A DNA stretch of 64,000 bases, from contig DASPIL010000011.1 in NCBI GenBank assembly GCA_035629175.1, positions 1-64,000 on the forward strand, read 5' to 3'. The stretch is from Verrucomicrobiia bacterium (GTDB taxonomy: Bacteria; Verrucomicrobiota; Verrucomicrobiia; Limisphaerales; DASXHY01). Made by a program: the position numbers and the translations under genes. The notes below the pieces were generated by a model that made no database searches, was not told the origin of the DNA, and was given only the letters and a program-made list of their open reading frames with translations. Position 1 is the stretch's first letter. Each line of letters begins with the position of its first letter. This document shows, piece by piece, positions 25,582-35,227 of this stretch.

Positions 25582-27377
25582 ATGCCGGGCGCTTATGGTA
25601 ACAACGAAGGCGTGAAAGGAGTTCATTCCCCACGAGGCCGATTCTTTGACCGAGGATTTTTCCTGGCTCCGATACTTCTATGGGGCCTCGTGAATTCACC
25701 TGGGTTCGGGCAGAATCCGCCCGCGCTCACCGAAGTGCACAGCACATTCCAGTTGCAAGTCGAGGAATTCACCGCCATGCCGGGGAGCCCTGTTCCCGCC
25801 AGTGCACGGACCTGCTGGATGGACTTCGACAATGACGGGCGGCTGGATTTTTTCGCGTCGAGCCTGGAGTCCAGGTTGTTCAGAAACACAGGTGACGGGA
25901 CATTTTCCGAGGTCTTGCATAGGCACCCGTCTGCCTGGCAGGCCATTGCGGCGGGCGATTGGAACAGGGACGGCTGGATTGATTTCGTGACGGGCGACCA
26001 CGAGGTCCTCTTATTCCAAAACCTCGGGAATGGCTTATTTACGAACAGCGTTCTGATCTCTTCGCCGTTTGACCTGGAAGACGCTGCTTGGGGCGATTCG
26101 ACAACGACGGAGATCTGGATGTCTGGTACTGGGGTCCGGAATGGTTGAATACGAAAGGCATACGAGGCTATTGCGCAACGATGGCGGCCAGTTCACGGAT
26201 GCGAAGGTTCGACTGGAAAGCGTCTACGGTCGCGGTGTGTTTGCCGATTTTGATTGCGACGGCCGTTTGGACATCATCACCGCGGGTTTATCGAGCAATT
26301 ATGAGCCAACAATACTGGTCTATCGCAACATCGGCGCGGAAGGGTTTGCGCAACTATCCACTTCATTGCCCGGGCTTGCATATGCCATGGCGGGGGGTCA
26401 GCGTCGCTACTGGGGATATTGACAATGACGGCGATCCCGACCTGTTTCTTGCGGGAAGGGACAGTTACGGTGCGGTTCGCGCGGGGATTTTTCGAAATGA
26501 TGGATCCTTCATTTTTTCGGAGGTGCCAACCGCTTTGCCTGCGACAACGATGGTAGGAAGCTGGGGTGATTTCGATAGTGACGGCTGGCTCGACCTCGCA
26601 GTCAACACACCCTCTGCAGCAGCGACGAATAGCTCGATTTTCGTCTATCGGAACAACCGTGATGGAACCTTCGAGGACATTGGCGTTGAACTCCAGGCCC
26701 CGAGCAAACGCATGTTGCTGGAAGCTTGCACGTGGGCTGACTATGACGGCGATGGGGATCTCGATATCCTGTCCGACGACACTGGAACGATTTTTCGCAA
26801 CAACATGACGAGGTCGAACCGGCCACCGTCCGCGCCAGGTTCGTTAACGTCGTTGGTTCTTCCCACAGGGGAGGTGCTGTTGTCGTGGACAGGGGGTCTC
26901 GATCCCGAGACGGGCGGCTCGGGAGGACTTACCTACAATCTAAGAGTGGGGACAATGCGGGGAGGGATTGACGTGATCAGCCCGCATGCAGACCCTTTGA
27001 CTGGGCTGCGCCGCGTATCGGAATCTGGAACAGTGACATCGAACGTGTGGCCTTTATGTGGCTTGCCGCCGGGGACCTATTATTGGAGTGTGCAATCGAT
27101 TGATCCCGGATTTGTCGGTTCGAGCTTTGCTCACGAATCCGCATTCACTGTCACGCGGCAGCCCATTCAGTTAGGGGCTGCCGTTGAGGCTGGAACGTTC
27201 GTTCTGCGGTTCACGGATAACCCGGGCGCGAAATATTCCGTTTGGCATTCGGCCGACCTGGTTTCCTGGCAGTTCGGGGGGGACGTCGTCGAAACAGAAC
27301 CAGGGAAGTTCCATTTCAGCCGTGACGTCAGCGGAGGGCAGGGTTTTTTCCGAGTTACAGGCATGCCCGGACATTGA
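25582..27377 (+). pseudogene. FG-GAP/VCBS repeat protein broken by three frameshifts
   Basis: The region encodes an exported protein with FG-GAP/VCBS calcium-binding repeats (WMDFDNDGRLDFF, AAGDWNRDGWIDF, FADFDCDGRLDII, ATGDIDNDGDPDLF, WGDFDSDGWLDLA, WADYDGDGDLDIL) and an Fn3-like C-terminal part. The repeats are spread over three frames. A missing T near 26097-26098 (GATTCGAC where GATTTCGAC would give GDFDNDG), a missing base near 26155-26170 and an extra G in the G6 run at 26392-26397 would together restore one protein of about 600 residues. Two of the three lie in short homopolymers, so either recent decay or sequencing error is possible. The signal segment is FLAPILLWGLVNSPGFG. Confidence 0.8.
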
Positions 27378-27440
27378 TCGGCGCGTCTTCCGGCTTTTCT
27401 GCCGACAGAGTGCGCAGCGTTTCAGCGTTTGGTTTGAGAA

Positions 27441-27463
27441 TCCGTGTTCATCCGTGGTTAAAA
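27441..27463 (+). repeat. Dispersed repeat TCCGTGTTCATCCGTGGTTAAAA, copy 1
   Basis: This matches the copy at 27681 except for one substitution (TTC versus TCC at the centre). Internally it has the direct repeat TCCGTG. It lies just 3' of the broken FG-GAP gene. Confidence 0.65.
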
Positions 27464-27612
27464 GCCCTTCATCGTTGCGATTGGTGTCTTTGGTTCATGC
27501 GTGGTTTAATGCGAAACGCCTCACGCGGAGGTCGCGAAGGGCGCGGAGGGAAGGCTTTGAACAGGAGCACGCTGAGATAACGGAGAAGAGCGTGGGCGAT
27601 TGAAAATTGACC

Positions 27613-27660
27613 CGTCCCTTCGTCCCTTCGTCCTTTCGTCCTTTCGTCCTTTCGTCCTTG
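27613..27660 (+). repeat. Octamer tandem repeat, CGTCCTTT x6
   Basis: Six 8-nt units: two CGTCCCTT, three CGTCCTTT and one CGTCCTTG. The unit length is not a multiple of three, so it is unlikely to be a protein repeat. Such tracts change copy number by slippage. Confidence 0.85.
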
Positions 27661-27680
27661 GCCTTGGTCCTCGGTCTGCA

Positions 27681-27703
27681 TCCGTGTCCATCCGTGGTTA
27701 AAA
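27681..27703 (+). repeat. Dispersed repeat TCCGTGTCCATCCGTGGTTAAAA, copy 2
   Basis: Differs from the copy at 27441 by one base over 23 nt. It lies 20 nt after the octamer tandem repeat. Confidence 0.65.
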
Positions 27704-27783
27704 TTCCTCCTCAATTCGCGATAATTCGCGTCACTCGCGTAAACCCATTTTCCCCCCTTCCGTGTTGTTGCAGCTCTGCCGCG

Positions 27784-27804
27784 CTGTGTTCATCCGTGGT
27801 TAAA
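27784..27804 (+). repeat. Dispersed repeat CTGTGTTCATCCGTGGTTAAA, copy 3
   Basis: Matches copy 1 over the last 17-18 nt. It is the third copy within 365 nt, all in the same orientation. Confidence 0.6.
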
Positions 27805-27937
27805 GAGGCGCAGTGCGGTGGGTCCGGAACATTGGGACTGCAGATGCGCGATCCCCGCGATCCCCGCGGCATCCCCGGGGCTTTCGCCTTGACCTGTCCC
27901 GGGGGCTCATTACTGTGTGCGGCGTCAGGCGAACGTC

Positions 27938-28483
27938 ATGTTTGCGCGAATAACAACCCGGCTTTCCAGGATGGCAGTCATTCTCCTGGCCTGGATTCTC
28001 TTCCACCCGAAACGGCAGGCTGTTGTGGCCCGGGCCGCCTTTGGTGAAGTGTTCATCGTGCCCATGACTCGTGCCTGCAAACTGATGATTGGTAAACGCA
28101 CGGCGGAAAACAAAACGCGCATTGACGCAGGTTTTCTGCTGGAGCAGGAATCAGCACCGGAAACCAAGGTCCTCGCCCGAGCCGCGGGAGCGATGAAGCT
28201 CCTGAACCCGCGTCCGGATATACGTCTCGAGGCCCTATCGGAGCCGCTTTCCCAGACATCTGAATCTGTTCGCATCGCTCCCAAACCGCTCCCCTTTTAC
28301 GAGGGCCGCGGACGAATCGCCCTTCCAACGCGCGGCATCATCCGCGCGCGCTGCCGTCGGATCTCCGACACTACCGGAAGAGCGATCCTGTCCCAGGCAC
28401 CTGTTTCCCTTTGGGCGACGGGCCGGCTGCGGGGCTTGCACCAGCTTCATTGTCAGGATCGCGCCCCTTCCGCAGCATTCTGA
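27938..28483 (+). CDS. Possible hypothetical protein upstream of mreC
   Basis: A 181-codon frame starting ATG at 27938 with a hydrophobic N-terminus (MAVILLAWILFHP). Codon choice looks plausible for this genome and the frame ends 100 nt before mreC. I recognise no domain and see no ribosome-binding site. The Arg-rich C-terminus (RGIIRARCRRISDTTG) is unusual. It may be a real small gene, a gene remnant or a chance frame next to repeat-rich DNA. mreB, which usually precedes mreC, is not here. Confidence 0.3.
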   Translation: MFARITTRLSRMAVILLAWILFHPKRQAVVARAAFGEVFIVPMTRACKLMIGKRTAENKTRIDAGFLLEQESAPETKVLARAAGAMKLLNPRPDIRLEALSEPLSQTSESVRIAPKPLPFYEGRGRIALPTRGIIRARCRRISDTTGRAILSQAPVSLWATGRLRGLHQLHCQDRAPSAAF

Positions 28484-28583
28484 TTCCGCTCAGCTTCACC
28501 TTCATCTGACACGTTCCGCGGGTTGATCCGCATTCGTGCCGCGCCTGCCGCGGCTTGAGGCGCCCTTCCTGCGGCCATGAAAG

Positions 28584-29387
28584 ATGTTCAAGCGGCAGCA
28601 CTACATAGTCCTGGGAACGATGGTCGTGATGATTCTGGTTATCCTGAATCTCCCGGCCCGCACTGCCACACGCCTCAAAGTAGCCATCGGAAGTGTTTTT
28701 CTCCCCCTTTTCGGACTGGCCAGTTCGACCCATCAGGTGATTGAGAAAGCGAGCGACGCAGTCACGACGCGCCGTGAATTATTGCGTCAGAACGAAGCGT
28801 TGCGGCAGGAGAACCAACAATTGCGAACGCAGGCCTTGCAGGGGTCGGAGACGGCCCGCGAGAACGAGCGCCTGCGCCGGCTGATCGGCTGGCAGCAACA
28901 GAAGCGCTGGAACATGAAGCTCGCGCGCGTTGTTCTTCGCGATCCCGCCAACTGGTGGCGCACCGTGCAAATCGACCGCGGTTCGCGGGATGGCATGCGC
29001 CCCAACCTGCCTGTGCTCACGACAGACGGGCTCGTCGGCAGAATCTCTTCCGTTTCGGTTGATCGTTCGCAGGTGGCCATCCTCGGCGATCCCGGCTGCC
29101 GCGTTTCGGGTCAGATTGGCAATGACGCGGGTGACATGGGCGTCGTGGGCGTCGGGGGGCCGTTCGATGGTTCGCTGGTCGACATGTTCCATCTTTCGAA
29201 GAACGCCCACCTGAAATCGGGCCAGGAAGTGTTCACGAGCGGCATGGGTGGCATCTTTCCCAAGGGAATTCTCATCGGGCGGATTGTCGACGCGCGGCCT
29301 GTGGAGTTCGGCCTTTCCATGGAGGCACGCATTAAACTCGCCGCAAACATGAGTTCACTGGACGAAGTCTGGGTGCTGTTTCCTTGA
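28584..29387 (+). CDS. mreC: Rod shape-determining protein MreC
   Basis: A 267-residue inner-membrane protein linking the MreB cytoskeleton with the PBP2-RodA cell-wall synthase. One helix near residues 8-25 is followed by a coiled coil at ~66-106 (RRELLRQNEALRQENQQLR, ENERLRRLIGW). The beta-barrel MreC core follows, with RDPANWWRTVQIDRGSRDGM, TDGLVGRISSV, GPFDGSLVDM and GMGGIFPKGILIGRI. It is the first gene of the mreC-mreD-mrdA-rodA-rng operon. Confidence 0.95.
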   Translation: MFKRQHYIVLGTMVVMILVILNLPARTATRLKVAIGSVFLPLFGLASSTHQVIEKASDAVTTRRELLRQNEALRQENQQLRTQALQGSETARENERLRRLIGWQQQKRWNMKLARVVLRDPANWWRTVQIDRGSRDGMRPNLPVLTTDGLVGRISSVSVDRSQVAILGDPGCRVSGQIGNDAGDMGVVGVGGPFDGSLVDMFHLSKNAHLKSGQEVFTSGMGGIFPKGILIGRIVDARPVEFGLSMEARIKLAANMSSLDEVWVLFP

Positions 29388-29391
29388 ACCC

Positions 29392-29943
29392 ATGAACGCA
29401 ATTACTTCCATCCTGGTATTGCTGGCGGCGGCCCTTGCAGTGTTCTGGGAGTCGGCCTTCCAGGGCATTCGGCATCTTCTGGGCGCGCAAATCGACCTTC
29501 TTCCCGGGTTGATCGTTTATGCCAGCCTCTCGACGGGATTATTCACGACGAGCCTGACTGCCGTGACCGCCGGCCTTTTGTTTGATTCGCTTTCCGCGAA
29601 TCCGCTGGGTGTCACGGTGCTGCCGTTATTGCTCGTTGGGATTCTGATTCATTCACAGCGGGAACTGATTCTTCGAGACCAGGTTTTCGCCCAATTCATC
29701 CTGGGACTTGCGGCAAGCGCGATCGCTCCTCTGTTGACGCTGCTACTGATCCTGACACGCGGCGAACCGCCGCTGCTGGGATGGGGAAGTCTCTGGCAAT
29801 GGATTGTCCTGGCCGTGGGCGGCGCCATTGCGACGCCGATCTGGTTTCTGGCATTTGGATTGTTTGACCGCACGTTCAACTATCAGCGTGCTCGTGAAAC
29901 AACCTTCCGGGCCGATCGTGAAATCCGGAGGGGAAGGAAATGA
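29392..29943 (+). CDS. mreD: Rod shape-determining protein MreD
   Basis: A 183-residue membrane protein with about five helices, starting 4 nt after mreC. The family pattern of acidic residues between helices (QIDLLPGLIVYASLS, LTAVTAGLLFDSLSANPLGVTVLPLLLVG) is clear. It acts with MreC in the elongasome. Its end (RADREIRRGRK) is basic and cytoplasmic. Confidence 0.9.
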   Translation: MNAITSILVLLAAALAVFWESAFQGIRHLLGAQIDLLPGLIVYASLSTGLFTTSLTAVTAGLLFDSLSANPLGVTVLPLLLVGILIHSQRELILRDQVFAQFILGLAASAIAPLLTLLLILTRGEPPLLGWGSLWQWIVLAVGGAIATPIWFLAFGLFDRTFNYQRARETTFRADREIRRGRK

Positions 29944-29998
29944 GCGCTGCGGCATTTGTTAGGGCGGATGCTGAACTTTTCCGAAAGGCGTCACTCTC

Positions 29999-32029
29999 GT
30001 GTTGATCTTCGACCAACTTCGCCGAAACGACCCCGCATTGAGATTGCTTGCGCTCGGGATTTTCCTCGGCCTGGTCACTCTTGGCGCGGGCCTTTGGTGG
30101 GTTCAGATCGTGTCCTATCGCGACTATCAGGCGAATCTCGAGACGCAGGCGTTTCGCACGATTCGAATTCCCGCGGTGCGCGGGAAAATCATGGATCAAA
30201 ATGGCGCGACCCTCGCTGACAATGTTCCGACCTTCAACGTCAGCCTTTATCTGGAGGAATTGAAGGATCAATTCCGTGAGGAGTATGCAAGAATCCGTCC
30301 CCGCGAAGTTGTCACGAACAATCCGCCTGCATGGAAATTTTGGGCCAGCGGATCCCAAGTGCGAACGCAAGCGACCCGGTTGAAGCGTGATCAACTGGAC
30401 GTTCTTTATTGGGAAGCGCGCTTTCGGGTCGCCAGCAACGCAGTCGCAAAGATCAGCAGCGACCTCAACAAGCCGCTGTCGTTCAACCCCGCGACATTCA
30501 AGCGTCACTATCTCACGCGGCTTGCCCTGCCCTACCCTGTTGCTGAGCGCCTCACTCCGGCAGAGATCGCGCGCTTCGAGGAAAAGACATCGAGCACGCG
30601 CGGCGTCGATTTGGAAATCCAATCCACCCGGAATTACCCGCAAACCAACACTGCCGCGCATTTGCTGGGGCATCTTCGTCAAAGCGATGAATTGGACGAA
30701 GGCGAACCTTCGGTGTTCGATTATCGATTGCCGGATTTCCGGGGAGTTACGGGAGTCGAGTTTGCCTACGACTCTGAACTTCATGGGCGTGCCGGCGCGA
30801 AATCCGTTCTCGTCAACAACCTCGGATATCGCCAAACCGAAAACACGTGGTCGCCGGCTGAACCCGGGCGCGATGTCGTGATGACGCTTGACCTGCAGGT
30901 TCAACTCGCCGCCGAGCGCGCGCTCCAGAATGCCGCCGCTGCAAAACCAGTTCGCGGCGCCGCGGTCGTTATGGATGTCAACACTGGCGACATCCTGGCG
31001 ATGGCATCGGAGCCGTCGTTTGATCCAGGATTCTTCGTGAATCGACGCGCCTTTCCGCCCGGCTATTACAACCAGCTTCAAACCGTGAATGCCGAAAAGA
31101 ATCGGGCCACGCAGGAAAACTACAGGCCGGGATCGATCTTCAAGCCGATCGTCGCGCTCGCGTGCCTTGAAAGCGGTCTCGACCCTGATGACACCTACAA
31201 GGTGCAGCCTTACACGCGCAACGCCGGCCTGGGCGGGATCTTCGTGGGGCGCCGGGAGATCCGCGACACCGCACCGCCAGGCGATTACAATTTCCGCCGC
31301 GCCCTGATCCACTCCAGCAATGCCTACTTTATTCATTACGGATTGCGTGCGGGTGTGGATCGTATTGCAGAGATGGGACGCCGCCTGCATCTCGGCGAGC
31401 GATCCGAACTTGGAACGCGGCAGGAAATCAGCGGAACCTTCCCCGATCAGCGTCGGATCAGCCGGGGTTGGACCGATGGCGACACCGCCAACCTGTGCAT
31501 TGGCCAGGGCTACATTGACGTGACGCCGTTGCAGATGACGGTTGTCGCAAGCGCGCTGGCAAACGGCGGCAAGGTTTTGTGGCCCAGGCTCGTGGCCCGC
31601 GTTGACCCCTCTGCGTTCGATCCAACAAGCCAGCCTACAACGTTTCCTTCGGGGCGGGTGCGCGATCAGTTGAGTGTTCGCGCGAGCACGCTGCGGATTC
31701 TTGGCGAAGCCATGCTTGCGGACACTGAAGATCCTGAAGGCACTGCCTATCACGCATTTCGGAACTGGCAGCACCAAAAGGTAATGCGCGTGTGTGGCAA
31801 AACTGGAACGGCGCAAATTCAAAACGAGCGCAATCAAACGATTGGGCTCACGACATGGTTTCTCTCGTTCGCACCTTACGAGAACCCCCGCTACGCAGTT
31901 GTGGTAATGGTTGAAAACGGGTCGTCAGGTGGCGGCACATGCGCTCCCCTCGCCCGTCAAATTTACGACGCACTGGTCACGCGCGACCAATCCAGAACGC
32001 CACGCCAATCCGTTGCCCACGCAAACTGA
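29999..32029 (+). CDS. mrdA: Penicillin-binding protein 2
   Basis: A 676-residue transpeptidase of cell elongation. The start is GTG at 29999 (the next codon, TTG at 30002, is an alternative); membrane helix at ~16-36. The PBP dimer domain includes VRGKIMDQNGATLADN. The transpeptidase domain has Ser379-x-x-Lys382 (PGSIFKP), Ser439-Ser-Asn441 and Lys601-Thr-Gly (CGKTGTAQ). A long insert at ~85-200 resembles the head domain of other class B PBPs. It follows mreD by 55 nt and shares 1 nt with rodA. Confidence 0.95.
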   Translation: MLIFDQLRRNDPALRLLALGIFLGLVTLGAGLWWVQIVSYRDYQANLETQAFRTIRIPAVRGKIMDQNGATLADNVPTFNVSLYLEELKDQFREEYARIRPREVVTNNPPAWKFWASGSQVRTQATRLKRDQLDVLYWEARFRVASNAVAKISSDLNKPLSFNPATFKRHYLTRLALPYPVAERLTPAEIARFEEKTSSTRGVDLEIQSTRNYPQTNTAAHLLGHLRQSDELDEGEPSVFDYRLPDFRGVTGVEFAYDSELHGRAGAKSVLVNNLGYRQTENTWSPAEPGRDVVMTLDLQVQLAAERALQNAAAAKPVRGAAVVMDVNTGDILAMASEPSFDPGFFVNRRAFPPGYYNQLQTVNAEKNRATQENYRPGSIFKPIVALACLESGLDPDDTYKVQPYTRNAGLGGIFVGRREIRDTAPPGDYNFRRALIHSSNAYFIHYGLRAGVDRIAEMGRRLHLGERSELGTRQEISGTFPDQRRISRGWTDGDTANLCIGQGYIDVTPLQMTVVASALANGGKVLWPRLVARVDPSAFDPTSQPTTFPSGRVRDQLSVRASTLRILGEAMLADTEDPEGTAYHAFRNWQHQKVMRVCGKTGTAQIQNERNQTIGLTTWFLSFAPYENPRYAVVVMVENGSSGGGTCAPLARQIYDALVTRDQSRTPRQSVAHAN

Positions 32030-33243
32030 TGTTCGAAGCCGTCCTCAACGAAAGACAGGCACGGATCGAAAAGATCCAGCTGATCGCCATTGCTGGATTG
32101 ATGCTTCTCGGCGCTGCGTTCATTTACAGCGCGACGATGGTGAATGAATCGGCGCGCATCGCGCCATTGCTGCGCCAGACATGGTTTCGCCAGGTGATCT
32201 GGTATGGAATGGGAACCGCGGCGGCGATCGGCTGTTGCCTCATCGATTATCGCAGCCTGACCCGATGGGCGCTCGTGATTTACTGGGGATCCATACTGCT
32301 CCTGGTTGTAGTGCTGATTCCGGGAATCGGATCGACCCATGGATGGGGAGCACGGCGTTGGATCGACCTGGGATTCTTCAACCTGCAACCCAGCGAGGTT
32401 GCGAAGCTGGCGATGATCATGGCCATGGCGAGTTTCCTTAGCCGTCCTGCCGAAGAACTGAGGCAGGCGCGAAACTTCTGGAAGCCGATTGCGATGATTC
32501 TGCTGCCGTTCCTGTTGATCCTCAAGGAACCGGACCTTGGCTCGGCGATCGTGCTCTTCCCCACCGGATTCATGATGATGCTCTGCGCCGGCACGCCCAA
32601 GCGTTACCTGATCAAGCTGGTTGCCGGGATGGCGATCGCAGGATCGTTGTTGATTGTTGACGTGCTTTTCGCCCCTCCCGGCTGGTGGCAGATCCCGCTT
32701 GAGAATTATCAGAAGCAACGCCTGCTGGTTTATTTCGGCGCCGATTTCGCGCCTAAAGATGCAAGCCCGGCGGAGCGCGAAAAGGCGAGGCGGCTCCAGG
32801 CCGAGAAGTCGTATCAGGTCAAGCAGGCGTTGATTTCGGTCGGCACCGGCGGGCTGTGGGGCAAGGGCTGGCGTGAAGGCACCCAGACTTCGCTGGCATT
32901 TCTGCCGCCAGGCGCGGCGCATAATGATTTCATTTTCTCCGTGATTGCCGAGGAGAAAGGATTCGTCGGCAGCATATTGGTGCTGACGTTGTATGGAGCG
33001 GTTCTGTTCTCCGGAATCAGAATCGCCACCCAGGCTCGCGATCGCCTTGGGAAATTGCTGGCAGTGGGCGTTGTGACGCTGCTGTTCAGCCACGTGTTCG
33101 TGAATATCGGCATGAATATTCGCATTGTACCTGTAACGGGCATTCCACTGCCGCTGTTGTCTTACGGCGGGTCTTCAGTGCTTAGTTCGTTGATCGCCAT
33201 GGGCATGCTGCAAAACGTGTATATACACCGAAAGGGTTATTGA
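32029..33243 (+). CDS. rodA: Peptidoglycan glycosyltransferase RodA
   Basis: A 404-residue SEDS-family membrane protein polymerising glycan strands with PBP2. The ATG at 32029 overlaps the mrdA stop (TGATG), which decides the start. SEDS signatures are present: GARRWIDLGFFNLQPSEVAKLAMI, FLLILKEPDLGSAIVLFPTG, PPGAAHNDFIFSVIAEEKGFVG and the C-terminal GIPLPLLSYGGSSVLSSLIAMG. The periplasmic loop ~220-275 (ENYQKQRLLVYFGADF) is typical of RodA. Confidence 0.96.
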   Translation: MFEAVLNERQARIEKIQLIAIAGLMLLGAAFIYSATMVNESARIAPLLRQTWFRQVIWYGMGTAAAIGCCLIDYRSLTRWALVIYWGSILLLVVVLIPGIGSTHGWGARRWIDLGFFNLQPSEVAKLAMIMAMASFLSRPAEELRQARNFWKPIAMILLPFLLILKEPDLGSAIVLFPTGFMMMLCAGTPKRYLIKLVAGMAIAGSLLIVDVLFAPPGWWQIPLENYQKQRLLVYFGADFAPKDASPAEREKARRLQAEKSYQVKQALISVGTGGLWGKGWREGTQTSLAFLPPGAAHNDFIFSVIAEEKGFVGSILVLTLYGAVLFSGIRIATQARDRLGKLLAVGVVTLLFSHVFVNIGMNIRIVPVTGIPLPLLSYGGSSVLSSLIAMGMLQNVYIHRKGY

Positions 33244-33246
33244 ATT

Positions 33247-35211
33247 ATGAGTGAAAGGAACTTTTCCCGGCGGCGCCGCGGCGGAATGCGATTCCGCCCC
33301 AGCGGCGGCCTGGGACACACCTCGCAAAAACCCGACCGCGATGCGACAGAAGCGCGCGCCGAGGTCGTTGGTGGCGCGGGTGCGCAGGAAAAGGTTTTCG
33401 AGCGGCGCCACGCGCATGAGATTGATCGCGCGGAAAACATCGCTGCTGGATTGCCGCCGGAAGGACCGGCGCAGGAACCCGCGCGGACGGAGGAAAAACC
33501 AGCGGAGCCCGCGCGCGCCGCAGCTCCATCCGCACCACAGCCGAAGGAAGAGAAGTTCGAGCCCGTGACGATTTCCGAGAAACCCAAGGGCATTGTCGAT
33601 GCCATCCGCGTCGCGGCAACTTCGCTGGTGAAGAAGGTGCAGAAGCTCCTGAAGCCGGTGAAGAAGGTTCACAAGGAGGTCATCATCAATGCGGAAACCC
33701 TCGAGACGCGTGTGGCGGTTTCAGAAGATGGAAAACTCGAGGAGTTCAACATTGAGCGGACCACCGAAGAACGCCTGGTTGGAAGCATCTTCAAGGGCAA
33801 GGTGCGCAACCTTGAAGACGGGTTGAAAGCCGCGTTTGTCGACATTGGTTTTGAGAAGAACGCGTTTCTGCATTACTGGGACATTGTTCCAAACCAGTTC
33901 GACAGCGGCGTCGAAATTGTCGAGCGCGAAGGCCGCAAACGCGACAAGCCGAAGATCACGCAGAAGGATATCCCGCGCGTTTACCCGCCTGGCAGCGATA
34001 TCATTGTCCAGGTGACAAAGGGACCGATTGGAACGAAGGGTCCGCGCGTCACAACAAACCTCGTTTTGCCTGGACGCTATCTCGTCCTCCTGCCGAACTC
34101 CGACCAAAGCGGTATCTCGCGCAAGATCGAGAACCAGCAGGAACGCCAGCGCCTGAAGAAGATCCTGCGGGAACTTTCCATTCCAGACGGCATGGGAGTC
34201 ATCATGCGCACTGCGGGCGAAGGCCAGCAGAAGCGTTACTTCGTGCGCGACCTTGCCCTTCTCCTGGAGGAATGGCGCGGCGTGCAGGACCGAATCAAGA
34301 GCCAGCCGACCGCCACCTGTGTCTTCCAGGAACCCGACCTGATCGAGCGCACGGTTCGCGATTTCCTCACCGAAGACGTGGAACGCATCGTCGTTGATCA
34401 TCAGAAGGCCTACGATCGCATGCGCGAAATGATTTCCAAGATTTCGAAGCGTTCCGCAGCGAAGGTGAAGCTCTATGGCGATCCGCAGCCGATTTTCGAT
34501 CGGTTCAACATCAGCAAGCAACTCGAGAACGCATTCTCACGGCAGGTGCACCTCAAGAGCGGCGGATACATCGTCATCGACGAAACCGAGGCGCTCGTTG
34601 CGATCGACGTCAATACGGGACGGCACAAGGGCGGCAAGGATCAGGAAACGGCGATCCTCAAGGTGAACCTCGAAGCTGCGGATGAGATTTCGCGTCAACT
34701 GCGCCTGCGCAACATGGGCGGGTTAATCGTGCTGGATTTTATCGACATGAAATCGCGCCGCGACCAGCAGAACGTCTATCAGCGGATGAAGGAAGGGTTG
34801 CGCCGCGACAAGGCGAAGACCCATATCCTGCCGATCTCGCAGCTTGGCCTGATGGAAATGACGCGGCAGCGGCACAGCGAAAGCGTGCGCGCGGCGGTTT
34901 ACGACGATTGCCCCTACTGCAAAGGCCGCGGCAAGGTGAAGAGCTCGCTCACGATGAGCGTGGAGATTCAGCGCAAGCTGCAGGAAATCCTGAAGAAGCG
35001 CACCCGTGACGAGAACGACTTCCAGCTGCGAATCGTGGTGCATCCGACCGTGCTGGAGCGCCTGCGAACCGAAGACGAGAAGCACTTGATCGAGATGGAA
35101 AAGCGTTACTTCGGCAAACTCTCGTTCCGCGCGGACACGGGCATGCACGCCGAGCAGTTCAAGATCGTGAACGTTGCGAACAACGAGGAACTGGCGAGCG
35201 TGGGAAGCTAG
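33247..35211 (+). CDS. rng: Ribonuclease G/E family endoribonuclease
   Basis: A 654-residue RNase, 3 nt after rodA. Residues 1-~125 are a variable basic/Pro-Ala-rich extension. The S1 domain is at ~160-250 (RLVGSIFKGKVRNLEDGLKAAFVDIG). Catalytic Asp454 and Asp497 (ALVAIDVNTGR and LIVLDFIDM) bind Mg2+. The Zn-link CPYCKGRG has Cys555 and Cys558. Spacings between these residues (43 and 101) equal those of E. coli RNase E (303, 346, 404). It lacks the long C-terminal degradosome scaffold, so it is RNase G-like in size at that end. It processes rRNA and initiates mRNA decay. The link to mre genes is conserved in many bacteria. Confidence 0.94.
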   Translation: MSERNFSRRRRGGMRFRPSGGLGHTSQKPDRDATEARAEVVGGAGAQEKVFERRHAHEIDRAENIAAGLPPEGPAQEPARTEEKPAEPARAAAPSAPQPKEEKFEPVTISEKPKGIVDAIRVAATSLVKKVQKLLKPVKKVHKEVIINAETLETRVAVSEDGKLEEFNIERTTEERLVGSIFKGKVRNLEDGLKAAFVDIGFEKNAFLHYWDIVPNQFDSGVEIVEREGRKRDKPKITQKDIPRVYPPGSDIIVQVTKGPIGTKGPRVTTNLVLPGRYLVLLPNSDQSGISRKIENQQERQRLKKILRELSIPDGMGVIMRTAGEGQQKRYFVRDLALLLEEWRGVQDRIKSQPTATCVFQEPDLIERTVRDFLTEDVERIVVDHQKAYDRMREMISKISKRSAAKVKLYGDPQPIFDRFNISKQLENAFSRQVHLKSGGYIVIDETEALVAIDVNTGRHKGGKDQETAILKVNLEAADEISRQLRLRNMGGLIVLDFIDMKSRRDQQNVYQRMKEGLRRDKAKTHILPISQLGLMEMTRQRHSESVRAAVYDDCPYCKGRGKVKSSLTMSVEIQRKLQEILKKRTRDENDFQLRIVVHPTVLERLRTEDEKHLIEMEKRYFGKLSFRADTGMHAEQFKIVNVANNEELASVGS

Positions 35212-35227
35212 GAGTGTTGAAACATTG

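Larger units (their letters stand above)
27378..27937. other. Gene-poor, repeat-rich stretch
   Basis: Long frames here have no domains and biased composition. The stretch holds three copies of a TCCGTGT-CATCCGTGGTTAAA element, a six-unit CGTCCTTT tandem repeat and a CACGCGGAGGTCGCGAAGGGCGCGGAGG purine-rich segment (near 27521-27550). Such debris-like DNA between a broken gene and a core operon suggests past recombination. The AATTCGCG-TCACTCGCGTAAA segment near 27715-27745 is a further weak direct repeat. Confidence 0.55.

Noticed and set aside
25549-25590. A terminator from the GCCCGGC/GCCGGGC pair
   Set aside because: The loop is about 25 nt and there is no T-tract, and it overlaps the next gene's start.
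27613-27660. A CRISPR array
   Set aside because: The units are 8 nt with no spacers, so this is a simple tandem repeat.
29876-31837. A 653-codon open frame on the minus strand
   Set aside because: It lies antisense to mrdA, whose catalytic motifs are certain. It has no domain, and long antisense frames are expected from the codon bias of high-GC genes.
31963-33093. A 376-codon minus-strand frame
   Set aside because: It is antisense to rodA and its composition (Gln/His/Arg-rich) is typical of a shadow frame.
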